Source: UBA7672 sp035995285
Lineage (GTDB): Bacteria; Pseudomonadota; Alphaproteobacteria; Caulobacterales; Hyphomonadaceae
Assembly (NCBI GenBank): GCA_035995285.1
Contig: DASYKO010000491.1
Location: forward strand, 1 to 10,809
Length of the DNA stretch: 10,809 nucleotides
Direction of reading: 5' to 3'
A program made the position numbers and the translations under genes. This document shows positions 1 to 5,700 of the stretch, one piece after another. The notes under the pieces are model-generated. The model worked only from the letters and a program-made list of their open reading frames with translations. It did not search any database and had not been told where the DNA came from. Numbering within the stretch: the stretch's first letter is position 1; every line of letters begins with the position of its first letter.

Positions 1-119
1 CCATGCGCGCCGCCGGCAAACCCGCCAAGGTCGCCCTCATCGCCATCGCCCGCAAACTCCTCGTCGCCGCCAACGCCATGATCAAACAGGACAGACCTTG
101 GACGCCCCCAGCCCCTTGA
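1..119 (+). CDS. IS110-family transposase, C-terminal end (partial)
   Basis: This is the last 38 residues of a transposase whose body lies before the window; the frame is open from the left edge and stops at 117-119. The sequence RAAGKPAKVALIAIARKLL followed by an NAMIK segment and a terminal W matches the end of the Transposase_20 domain of IS110/IS116 proteins, where a GKP-K-AL-A--RKLL helix and a short tail close the protein. IS110 elements move with a RuvC-like DEDD transposase guided by a structured RNA encoded at the element end. The catalytic residues lie outside the window, so intactness cannot be judged. The family call rests on this short tail only. Confidence 0.75.
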   Translation, partial: MRAAGKPAKVALIAIARKLLVAANAMIKQDRPWTPPAP

Positions 120-180
120 CCACAACACAGTCGCCAGGAGCGGCGTTCGCTGACGGCGCAACACGCGATGCCGGGACGGG

Positions 181-235
181 CGCACTCTTGGCTCCTGGGT
201 TCCGGGTCTCCGCTTCGCTACGCCCGGAATGACAG
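181..235. repeat. Palindromic dispersed-repeat-like element between IS110 tail and phosphodiesterase gene
   Basis: Perfect 7-base arms TTCCGGG (200-206) and CCCGGAA (223-229) flank a 16-base centre containing CCGCTTCGCTACG, followed by ATGACA. The wording of this block (TCCGGGTCTCCGCTTCGC ... CCCGGAATGAC) resembles short extragenic palindromes often scattered in alphaproteobacterial genomes. It sits between two convergent genes, where such hairpins can also end transcription. There is no T tract, so a classical intrinsic terminator is not claimed. No second copy is present in the window. The rest of 120-248 shows nothing recognisable; the IS right end should lie somewhere in it. Confidence 0.5.
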
Positions 236-248
236 CGGTTGGTGGAGT

Positions 249-1295
249 CTAAAATCCGCAGGCGGCCGATTTCGAGATCTGCGCCGAGAGCTGGCGGGAG
301 ACCTTGTCGGTGAGGTCGGTGACCAGGATGGGCAGGCCGTCGCTGACGAGCTTCTCGTATTCCGAGCCGTCATCGTCTTCCCAGTATTTGCCATCGAGGC
401 TGGTCTTGCGCGGGCCGAGCGTGCCGAAGGCGGATTCGATGTTACGCGCAGCGAGGGCTTTCCAGAGGGCGGGGTCGGGCGCGTCCGTGCCGGTCCAGGC
501 GATGAGGTGCTCCTTGTTCACACCGAGGGAGAGCAGGTGGTCGAGCTGGCCGGGGCTGTCGACGGAGGCGGTGATCACAAGGTCTGGCGCGAGCTTGTGG
601 ACCTCTGCGGCCTGGTCGTCGGCGTAGGTGATCAGGAAGACGTTGTTCTCGGCTTTTGCTGCGCGAACCTCGGCGATGATGGGCTGCCAGGGGGCGGATT
701 TCTTCTTGTCGAGCTCCAGGATCGCGCCGTTCTTCACGGCCCAGGCGAGTGCGTCTGACAGCAGTGGCGGGTGGAAGTCGGTGGGCTTGGAGTAGGTCTC
801 GAGCTTGAGCTTGGAGATCTCGGCCCAAGTGTGGTCGGAGACGAGGCCGGTTCCGGTGCTGGTGCGGTCGAGCTCGTCGTCGTGCATCAGGACGAGCTTG
901 CCGTCCTTGGTCTGGGCGATGTCGATCTCGCCGGCATGGGTGCCGGCCTTGTAGGTGCGCTCCAGCGTCTCGATGGCGTTTTCGGGGTAGTCGCGGGTCG
1001 GGCCGCCGCGGTGGCCGATGAGCAGGACGCCGCCCTCCTCATGCAGGCAATCCAGCCGTTGGGACAGGGTGAGGTTGACCGCCCGGCGCGTGGCCACGTC
1101 GAAGTCCGAGGATGCGGCCTTGCCCGATGCGACCGGCTGTTCGCTTGCTGCAGGTTCTGAGGGGCTGGTGGAGGCGGTTGCCGTGGGGTCTTCCGGCTGG
1201 CCGCAGGCTGCCGTGAGGAAAAGGGCCAATATTGCTGTGGTGAGTGTCCGGCCCGAAAAGGATGGGGGTGCGACCGATGGGGACAGGGTTCTCAT
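249..1295 (-). CDS. Glycerophosphodiester phosphodiesterase, lipoprotein
   Basis: The 348-residue product belongs to the GDPD family, TIM-barrel enzymes that hydrolyse glycerophosphodiesters (deacylated phospholipids) to an alcohol and glycerol 3-phosphate. Family hallmarks are visible: LIGHRGGP (His95), YPENA (Glu105), GEIDI (Glu123, Asp125) and LMHDDELDRTS (His138). The two histidines are the expected acid/base pair and the acidic residues the expected metal ligands. The N-terminus has a hydrophobic stretch (about residues 18-30) ending in LTAAC with Cys31 as the likely lipidation site. A Ser/Thr/Pro/Ala-rich linker to about residue 62 follows, so the enzyme is probably tethered in the periplasm. 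The frame stays open upstream to 1661, but the start at 1295 gives the signal peptide; GGGGA lies 5' of it. The gene is divergent from the acyl-CoA synthetase, and both may serve lipid turnover. Confidence 0.88.
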   Translation of the reverse strand: MRTLSPSVAPPSFSGRTLTTAILALFLTAACGQPEDPTATASTSPSEPAASEQPVASGKAASSDFDVATRRAVNLTLSQRLDCLHEEGGVLLIGHRGGPTRDYPENAIETLERTYKAGTHAGEIDIAQTKDGKLVLMHDDELDRTSTGTGLVSDHTWAEISKLKLETYSKPTDFHPPLLSDALAWAVKNGAILELDKKKSAPWQPIIAEVRAAKAENNVFLITYADDQAAEVHKLAPDLVITASVDSPGQLDHLLSLGVNKEHLIAWTGTDAPDPALWKALAARNIESAFGTLGPRKTSLDGKYWEDDDGSEYEKLVSDGLPILVTDLTDKVSRQLSAQISKSAACGF

Positions 1296-1317
1296 GACAC
1301 TTGTTTCCCCGAAAGAA

Positions 1318-1346
1318 TTGCCGCGTCTCCTGACGCCGTCTAGACT
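1318..1346 (+). promoter_or_regulatory. Candidate sigma-70-type promoter for the acyl-CoA synthetase gene
   Basis: TTGCCG (1318-1323) and TAGACT (1341-1346) are separated by 17 bases, each matching four of six consensus positions. They lie about 45 bases before the start codon, inside the 94-base divergent spacer. This is a visual match only. No equally good pair was found for the opposite-strand gene. Confidence 0.4.
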
Positions 1347-1389
1347 TGGTCCAATAGCGCAAAGAAAGCGCACTTGGGAGGCGGTCGTC

Positions 1390-3186
1390 ATGGTCTTCGG
1401 TTTTGGCAAAGGCAAGCAACCGGACAAGCCCGAAGGGGCGAAGTCCGCCGATGACATCTTCAAAGCCGCCCCCGCCGCCCCAGGCGTAGCCACTGCCGTG
1501 CCCCCGGGCGCGTCGCGGCCGACCTCGCTGCCCAAGGGCCGGATGGTCGGCATGATGCAGGACTGGCCGCTGACGGTCGACAAGGTCATCAGCCACGCCC
1601 ACGAGAACCACGGCCAGCAGGAGATCGTCGCCCGCACCGTGGAAGGGCCCATCGCACGCACGACCTATTCGGATCTCTACTGGCGCGCTCGCCAGCTTTC
1701 GAACGCGCTGCTTGCTGACGGCGTGCAGATGGGCGACCGCATCGCCACGCTGGGATGGAACTCCACGCGCCACATGGAAGCCTGGTACGGCACGATGGGG
1801 ATCGGCGCGATCCTGCACACGTTGAACCCCCGGCTGTTCCCGGAACAGATCGCGTGGATCATCAACCACGCGGAAGACACGCACGTCTTCTACGACACGA
1901 CCTTCCAGCCGATCATCGAGGCGCTGCAGGGCAAGTGTCCGAGCGTGCGGCGCTGGGTGGTGCTGACCGACAAGGCGCACATGCCGGCGACCACGGGCGT
2001 CAAGGACCTCAAGAACTACGAAGACTATATCGCCGGCCAGCCCAAGGATGTGGTGTGGGGGAATTTCCCCGAAGATACGGCGTGCGGGCTTTGCTACACG
2101 TCGGGCACGACAGGCGATCCGAAGGGCGTGCTCTATAGTCACCGTTCGAACGTGATCCACACCATGATCACCATGCAGGTCGATGCGCTGGGCACGTCGC
2201 AGCGGGATTCGATCCTGCCGGTGGTGCCGATGTTCCATGCCAACGCATGGGGCATCGCGTTCTCGGCGCCGGCGGTGGGGGGCAAGCTGGTGCTGCCGGG
2301 CGCGAAGATGGACGGCGAGTCGATCTATCAGCTGCTGAACGAGGAGAAGGTCACCTTCACGGCTGCCGTGCCGACGGTGTGGCTGATGCTGCTGCAGTAT
2401 CTCGAATCCACCGGCAAGAAGCTGCCTTACCTCAAGAAGGTGGTGATCGGCGGATCGGCGGTGCCCGAGCGCATCCTGCGCGCCTTCGAGGAAGTGTATG
2501 ACACCGAAGTGCTGCACGCCTGGGGCATGACGGAGATGAGCCCGCTGGGCTCGCTCGGTTCGATGACGTCCCACGTGATGGATAAGGACCGCGAAAGCGT
2601 GGTCAAATACAAGCTGAAGCAGGGCCGTGCGCCGTTCGGCGTCGAGATGAAGATCGTCGATGATGACGGCAAGGAGCTGCCGCGCGATGGCAAGTCGGCG
2701 GGGCACCTGATCGTGCGCGGGCCGGCGATCGCCAAGTCCTACTTCAAGAATGCGGGCGGGCAGATCCTCGACAAGGACGGCTTCTTCGACACGGGCGACG
2801 TCGCGAACCTCGACGACATGGGCTACATGCAGATCACCGACCGCGCCAAGGATGTGATCAAGTCGGGCGGGGAGTGGATCTCTTCAATCGACATCGAGAA
2901 CATCGCTGTCGGCCATCCGGCTGTGGCGTGCGCTGCGGCCATCGGCCTGCCGCATCCGAAGTGGGATGAGCGGCCGCTGCTGATCATCGAACTGAAGCCC
3001 GGCCAGCAGGCCTCGAAAGAGGACATCCTCAACTATCTCAATGGCAAGATCGCCAAGTGGTGGATGCCGGATGATGTCGTCTACACCGACAAGATTCCGC
3101 TGGGAGCTACGGGCAAGATCAACAAGCTCGAGCTGCGCAAGACGTTCGGGAACCACAAACTGCCGAGCATACAGGCGGCGGAATAG
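1390..3186 (+). CDS. Long/medium-chain fatty acid--CoA ligase (AMP-binding family)
   Basis: The 598-residue adenylate-forming enzyme activates a carboxylic acid with ATP and loads it on coenzyme A. Motifs appear in order: P-loop YTSGTTGDPKG (236-246), HAWGMTE (376-382), GFFDTGD (464-470), the hinge DRAKDVIKSGGEWIS (484-498) and PLGATGKI near the end, with Lys576 as the expected catalytic lysine. The text around NPRLFPEQI (146-154) resembles AlkK-type medium-chain ligases and DmdB-type methylmercaptopropionate ligases, so the substrate is uncertain. The start at 1390 is chosen for its strong GGGAGG (1376-1381) eight bases upstream. It gives about 50 extra Lys/Ala/Pro-rich residues before the family's usual beginning (MQDWPLTVDK, from about residue 56). 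A DUF1499 membrane protein follows after 65 bases, probably in the same transcript. Confidence 0.9.
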   Translation: MVFGFGKGKQPDKPEGAKSADDIFKAAPAAPGVATAVPPGASRPTSLPKGRMVGMMQDWPLTVDKVISHAHENHGQQEIVARTVEGPIARTTYSDLYWRARQLSNALLADGVQMGDRIATLGWNSTRHMEAWYGTMGIGAILHTLNPRLFPEQIAWIINHAEDTHVFYDTTFQPIIEALQGKCPSVRRWVVLTDKAHMPATTGVKDLKNYEDYIAGQPKDVVWGNFPEDTACGLCYTSGTTGDPKGVLYSHRSNVIHTMITMQVDALGTSQRDSILPVVPMFHANAWGIAFSAPAVGGKLVLPGAKMDGESIYQLLNEEKVTFTAAVPTVWLMLLQYLESTGKKLPYLKKVVIGGSAVPERILRAFEEVYDTEVLHAWGMTEMSPLGSLGSMTSHVMDKDRESVVKYKLKQGRAPFGVEMKIVDDDGKELPRDGKSAGHLIVRGPAIAKSYFKNAGGQILDKDGFFDTGDVANLDDMGYMQITDRAKDVIKSGGEWISSIDIENIAVGHPAVACAAAIGLPHPKWDERPLLIIELKPGQQASKEDILNYLNGKIAKWWMPDDVVYTDKIPLGATGKINKLELRKTFGNHKLPSIQAAE

Positions 3187-3251
3187 GGCTACCCAACAAG
3201 GCCAGCCAGCGGGGGCTAGTGCGGGCAGGTTCGGTCCAGTAGGAGTGCGGC

Positions 3252-4070
3252 ATGACCGATCTGGCCCTGCTTGAAACACCTCCTAACCGCGCGCCCCTGC
3301 GCAACACCGTTCTCGGCGGCGCCATCGTGCTGGCGGTTGCGGGGGTTGCGGTCCTGCTGGCCGGGCCGGGGCTTTATCGCGCCGGCGTCATCACCGTCGA
3401 ACAGGCGACGGTTGGCGTCGAGACCGTAGGCATGTGGGTGTTCGGGGCAGGGCTGGTGTTCGTCGTGCTGGGGCTGGCGGCGTCGTTCTTCGCGCGCTCG
3501 CATAAGGGCGTGATCCTGGCGGTGCTTGCGGGCATCGCCAATGGCTATGGCTTTGGCCACCTCTACGGACAGGGCGAGCTGCGCAAGGACCTGCCGCCGA
3601 TGTGGGATGCGCAGACCGACTGGACCAAGCCGATCGCGTTTTCCGAGAAGACCACGAAAGAGCGCGAGGCCGCGAAGGCGGTTCCGGTGAAGGACAACGC
3701 CACATTCCCGCCGAGCGCCACCGACTGGTTCGGCATGCCGTTCTCGGTGGCGCAGGAAAAGGTCTACACGGAGATCCCATCGCTGACGGTGAGGGGATCG
3801 CTGGCCGAGGCAACTAAGGCGGCGGCGCAGGGGGCCGAACAGCTCGGCTGGGAAGTGACGGTCAACGATCCGGCGACGGGCGTGGTCGAGGCCGTGAGCC
3901 GCACATTCTGGTATGGCTTCGTCTCCGATGTAGCGGTGCGCGTGCAGGCCCAAGGCGAGACGTCGCGGGTCGATATCCGCTCGACCAGCAGAATCGCCGC
4001 CGCCGACATGGGCGCCAACGCGGCGCAGGTGAAGGCGCTGTCGAACGAGATCGCGCTGATCCTGCGGTAG
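3252..4070 (+). CDS. DUF1499 domain membrane protein
   Basis: The 272-residue protein has three predicted membrane segments in its N-terminal half (about residues 19-41, 60-81 and 86-104). A soluble C-terminal DUF1499 domain follows from about residue 150. The domain signature is clear: a GVVEAVSRTFWYGFVSDVAV stretch, then RVDIRSTSR and DMGANAAQV near the end. DUF1499 has no established biochemical role. It occurs both alone and fused to membrane segments, as here. A GGAG ribosome binding site (3242-3245) lies six bases before the ATG. The spacing behind the acyl-CoA synthetase gene suggests one operon, which would fit a membrane or lipid function, but that is inference. Confidence 0.85.
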   Translation: MTDLALLETPPNRAPLRNTVLGGAIVLAVAGVAVLLAGPGLYRAGVITVEQATVGVETVGMWVFGAGLVFVVLGLAASFFARSHKGVILAVLAGIANGYGFGHLYGQGELRKDLPPMWDAQTDWTKPIAFSEKTTKEREAAKAVPVKDNATFPPSATDWFGMPFSVAQEKVYTEIPSLTVRGSLAEATKAAAQGAEQLGWEVTVNDPATGVVEAVSRTFWYGFVSDVAVRVQAQGETSRVDIRSTSRIAAADMGANAAQVKALSNEIALILR

Positions 4071-4100
4071 GCGGAAGGTTGCCCGGCAAATTGTAATGAA

Positions 4101-4115
4101 GGAACCTAGAGTTCC
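4101..4115. promoter_or_regulatory. GGAAC-N5-GTTCC inverted repeat upstream of the tandem-NepR gene
   Basis: A perfect 5-base inverted repeat, GGAAC CTAGA GTTCC, lies 38 bases before the likely start codon of the tandem-NepR gene. GGAAC is the -35 consensus of EcfG-type general-stress sigma factors, the natural targets of NepR signalling. The partner CGTT-like -10 is absent at 16-17 bases, so an EcfG promoter is not established. A dyad operator is the alternative. Confidence 0.3.
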
Positions 4116-4153
4116 GTGTGGACCGGCCGCGAGGCTGGGCTACTTTCCGGCTC

Positions 4154-4531
4154 ATGACAGATTTTACCCGCCAGGGCCGTATCGGCCGCCGCCTGCAGGA
4201 GATGTATCGGAAGGTCCTCGACGAGGATCTGCCGGACGAGATCATCGAGCTGCTCTGCAAGGCCGGGCTCCGGCTGGAGCTGGATCGGCTTGAGGCTGAA
4301 CGTAAGCAGCGCCTGGCTGCAGAGAGCGCGCCGGATCCGCTCGCGCCGGACTACCGCCGCTCGCGCCGCCGCCAGACGCCAATCGGCCGCGGTTTGCAAC
4401 AGCTGTACGGGAGTGTCCTCAAGGAGGACGTGCCGCAGGAGTTCATCGAGCTGTTGTGCGAGTACGCTGTGAAGCGCGAGGCGCGGGAGAAAGAGGCGGG
4501 CGAAGATACGGAACGCACGCCGCCGGAATAG
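4154..4531 (+). CDS. Tandem NepR-like anti-sigma protein
   Basis: The 125-residue soluble protein contains the same helix-pair motif twice. Copy one, residues 10-35, begins IGRRLQEMYRKVL and continues DLPDEIIELL. Copy two, residues 77-102, begins IGRGLQQLYGSVL and continues DVPQEFIELL. This is the pattern of NepR: an IG--L--MY--V- helix, an acidic-x-P-x turn and a second -LL- helix. NepR binds and silences the EcfG sigma factor and is displaced by phosphorylated PhyR. Ordinary NepR proteins carry one such unit, in about 60 residues. A charged linker (about 45-75, rich in Arg/Glu) joins the copies, and the tail is acidic. No phyR, ecfG or sensor kinase gene is adjacent. The start at 4154 has no convincing ribosome binding site; a GTG at 4118 in frame is an alternative. 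The motif match is good; the regulatory role is inferred. Confidence 0.7.
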   Translation: MTDFTRQGRIGRRLQEMYRKVLDEDLPDEIIELLCKAGLRLELDRLEAERKQRLAAESAPDPLAPDYRRSRRRQTPIGRGLQQLYGSVLKEDVPQEFIELLCEYAVKREAREKEAGEDTERTPPE

Positions 4532-4587
4532 AGCGCGCGCATCTCTCCTCAAAGGTCGGCGCCTTTAAGACTGGACCCGATCGAATG

Positions 4588-4848
4588 TCAGGGACGCCCA
4601 GAGTTCCCTGAGGGGCTGTAACCGGGATCATTGCGTTGGTTCTCCGGCGCCCCGACGCCGCTCCACGTGGCGCGCATGCTTTTGCAGCCGGTAGGCAACG
4701 GCTGGTGCGGATCGACCGGCGCCCTTCCAACGGACGGCTGCACGGATCGCTGAAGGCACGCTTCGTCGTTGGCTGCCGTTTGCGTAACCGGAATGCTCGC
4801 ACAGCCCGTCAGGGCCATGGCTGCTGCAGCGAAAATCATCAGTTTCAT
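4588..4848 (-). CDS. Small lipoprotein, copy A of a duplicated pair
   Basis: The 86-residue predicted lipoprotein starts MKLMIFAAAAMALTGCAS; the LTGC lipobox puts the lipidated cysteine at position 16, leaving about 70 residues exposed in the periplasm or outer membrane. Further cysteines at 31 and 55 could form a disulfide. No known family is recognised. Residues 1-40 differ from copy B (4958-5203) at only two positions, and the WSGVGAPEN block is identical. The segment between (41-61) and the C-terminus have diverged. The in-frame ATG seven codons upstream is rejected because GGGAGG (plus-strand cctccc, 4857-4862) sits eight bases before this start. The gene ends facing the tandem-NepR gene. 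Confidence 0.72.
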   Translation of the reverse strand: MKLMIFAAAAMALTGCASIPVTQTAANDEACLQRSVQPSVGRAPVDPHQPLPTGCKSMRATWSGVGAPENQRNDPGYSPSGNSGRP

Positions 4849-4920
4849 GGTGGAGTCCTCCCAAGCCATGAGAGGCTAACATGAATCTCCGCTGCGGCGA
4901 AGCGAACGGCTTCGTGATCT
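4638..4920. repeat. Direct duplication, unit 1 (partner 4990-5274)
   Basis: This 283-base block is repeated in the same orientation at 4990-5274 (285 bases). Both begin GGTTCTCCGGCGCCCCGACG and end GGCTTCGTGATCT. Each block holds most of a small lipoprotein gene, its ribosome binding site and about 70 bases of upstream DNA, so the duplication carried its own control region. Divergence is concentrated in the middle of the coding part and just upstream of the ribosome binding site. Confidence 0.85.
4873..4914 (-). promoter_or_regulatory. Candidate promoter and overlapping palindrome of lipoprotein copy A
   Basis: On the minus strand TTCGCC (plus 4896-4901) and TAGCCT (plus 4873-4878) are 17 bases apart. 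The inverted repeat CGAAGC-GAACG-GCTTCG (4898-4914) overlaps the -35. The same arrangement recurs before copy B. The hexamers are weak matches, so support comes mainly from conservation between the copies. Confidence 0.3.
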
Positions 4921-4957
4921 AGCCCGGCTTCGACTGGAACCCGAATATCCGGTGTGC

Positions 4958-5203
4958 TCAGCCCGGATGAAAGTCGGGGTCGAAGCTCCGGTTCTCCGGC
5001 GCCCCGACGCCGCTCCATGAGGCGCCCATGTTCTTGCAGTTGGTGGACATCGGCTGGCGCGGCTTGGTGATCGGCAGCTTTTCGACGGACGGCTGCACGG
5101 ATCGCTGAAGGCACGCGTCGTCATTGGCTGCCGTTTGCGTAACCGGGACGCTTGCACAGCCCGTCAGGGCCATGGCTGCCGCAGCGAAAATCATCAGTTT
5201 CAT
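4958..5203 (-). CDS. Small lipoprotein, copy B of a duplicated pair
   Basis: The 81-residue paralogue of the 4588-4848 product has the same signal peptide and LTGC lipobox (Cys16). Two further cysteines lie at 31 and 56, and the WSGVGAPEN block is conserved. It has one extra residue in the variable middle, where the charged stretch EKLPITKPRQ replaces GRAPVDPHQP, and a shorter tail ending DFHPG. The ribosome binding site GGGAGG (plus-strand cctccc, 5212-5217) is eight bases from the ATG. Copy B lies upstream of copy A in transcription order with 109 bases between them, and each has its own upstream block, so they may be independently expressed. The family is not recognised and the function is unknown. 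Confidence 0.72.
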   Translation of the reverse strand: MKLMIFAAAAMALTGCASVPVTQTAANDDACLQRSVQPSVEKLPITKPRQPMSTNCKNMGASWSGVGAPENRSFDPDFHPG

Positions 5204-5274
5204 GGTGGAGTCCTCCCAAGCCAGAGGAGCCTAGCATGAATCTCGCTGCGGCGAAGCGAACGGCTTCGTGATCT
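4990..5274. repeat. Direct duplication, unit 2 (partner 4638-4920)
   Basis: This is the second copy of the lipoprotein cassette described at 4638-4920. Only 69 bases separate the units (4921-4989), and these encode the divergent C-terminus of copy B plus a short spacer. The remaining spacer up to the palindrome at 5365 shows no feature I can name. Confidence 0.85.
5228..5268 (-). promoter_or_regulatory. Candidate promoter and overlapping palindrome of lipoprotein copy B
   Basis: TTCGCC (plus 5250-5255) and TAGGCT (plus 5228-5233) on the minus strand are 16 bases apart. The palindrome CGAAGC-GAACG-GCTTCG (5252-5268) overlaps the -35, as in copy A. A start point here would give a leader of roughly 15-20 bases that just contains the ribosome binding site. 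Confidence 0.3.
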
Positions 5275-5364
5275 CCAAATCTGTTCTCCATGAATGTCGA
5301 TTAGCCCTGAGGCGCCGTCGAACGGGATCGCGCTGTCGCTGCCGAAAAATCCGCACTTTTGCCG

Positions 5365-5393
5365 GGTAGGAATAGTTGCGAACTATTCCTACC
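5365..5393. promoter_or_regulatory. 29-bp palindromic operator of the toxin-antitoxin operon
   Basis: Perfect 13-base arms GGTAGGAATAGTT (5365-5377) and AACTATTCCTACC (5381-5393) are separated by GCG. The dyad starts 66 bases before the antitoxin ATG. Ribbon-helix-helix antitoxins of the ParD/CopG class bind such palindromes and repress their own operon. A weak TTGCCG (5359-5364) abuts the left arm, so the dyad would cover the promoter spacer and -10 region. The dyad itself is certain; its operator role is inferred from position. Confidence 0.75.
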
Positions 5394-5430
5394 GCATGAT
5401 ATCAGGCGCAAAAGCATCGGAGTGCGCGCC

Positions 5431-5700
5431 ATGGCCAAGATCTCGATCTCGATGAGCGACAAGATGGAAAAGTACGTCGCCGACCGCGTCGAGTCCGGCG
5501 ACTTCAACAACACCAGTGAATACTTCCGCGACCTGGTGCGGCGCGATCAGTCAAAACAGGACGCGGAAGCCAACCTCAAAATCATGATGGAACGCTCGCT
5601 CAAGAGTGGCTTGAGCAAGCGCACGCCGCAGGAAATCTGGGGTGCGGCGGAGGAACGCTACAAGAAGGAAAAGCATAAGCGGGGGGCGAGTGCCAAATAG
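5431..5700 (+). CDS. parD: ParD-like ribbon-helix-helix antitoxin
   Basis: The 89-residue protein fits the ParD antitoxin family of type II toxin-antitoxin systems. The N-terminal part MAKISISMSDKMEKYVADRV is the DNA-binding beta strand and first helix. SGDFNNTSEYFRDLVRRDQ (about 22-40) is the typical G-F-N-SEY-R-L-R turn and second helix. A highly charged C-terminus (about 41-89) should wrap the toxin, ending in a Lys-rich tail. CGGAG (5418-5422) lies eight bases before the ATG; longer in-frame starts at 5359 would run through the palindrome and are rejected. The gene overlaps the GTG start of the toxin gene by 11 bases, the usual coupled arrangement. The antitoxin is intact although the toxin is not. 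Confidence 0.85.
   Translation: MAKISISMSDKMEKYVADRVESGDFNNTSEYFRDLVRRDQSKQDAEANLKIMMERSLKSGLSKRTPQEIWGAAEERYKKEKHKRGASAK

Noticed and set aside
1296..1661. N-terminal extension of the phosphodiesterase frame to 1661
   Set aside because: It would bury the lipoprotein signal peptide, run through the divergent promoter region and overlap the acyl-CoA synthetase gene.
1039..2706. A 555-codon open frame on the minus strand opposite the acyl-CoA synthetase
   Set aside because: It is antisense to a motif-complete enzyme, rich in Arg/His low-complexity sequence with no domain, as expected for a shadow frame in GC-rich DNA.
4101..4126. A full EcfG-type promoter before the tandem-NepR gene
   Set aside because: GGAAC is present but no CGTT-like element occurs 16-17 bases later, so it is recorded only as a partial match and dyad.
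4551..4566. AAAGG-N6-CCTTT hairpin between the tandem-NepR gene and lipoprotein copy A as a bidirectional terminator
   Set aside because: The stem is only five pairs with two G-C pairs and no following T tract beyond the stem itself; too weak to annotate.
4636..4884. Plus-strand open frame across lipoprotein copy A
   Set aside because: It is antisense to a gene with a clear signal peptide and ribosome binding site, and the duplicated copy does not keep an equivalent frame.
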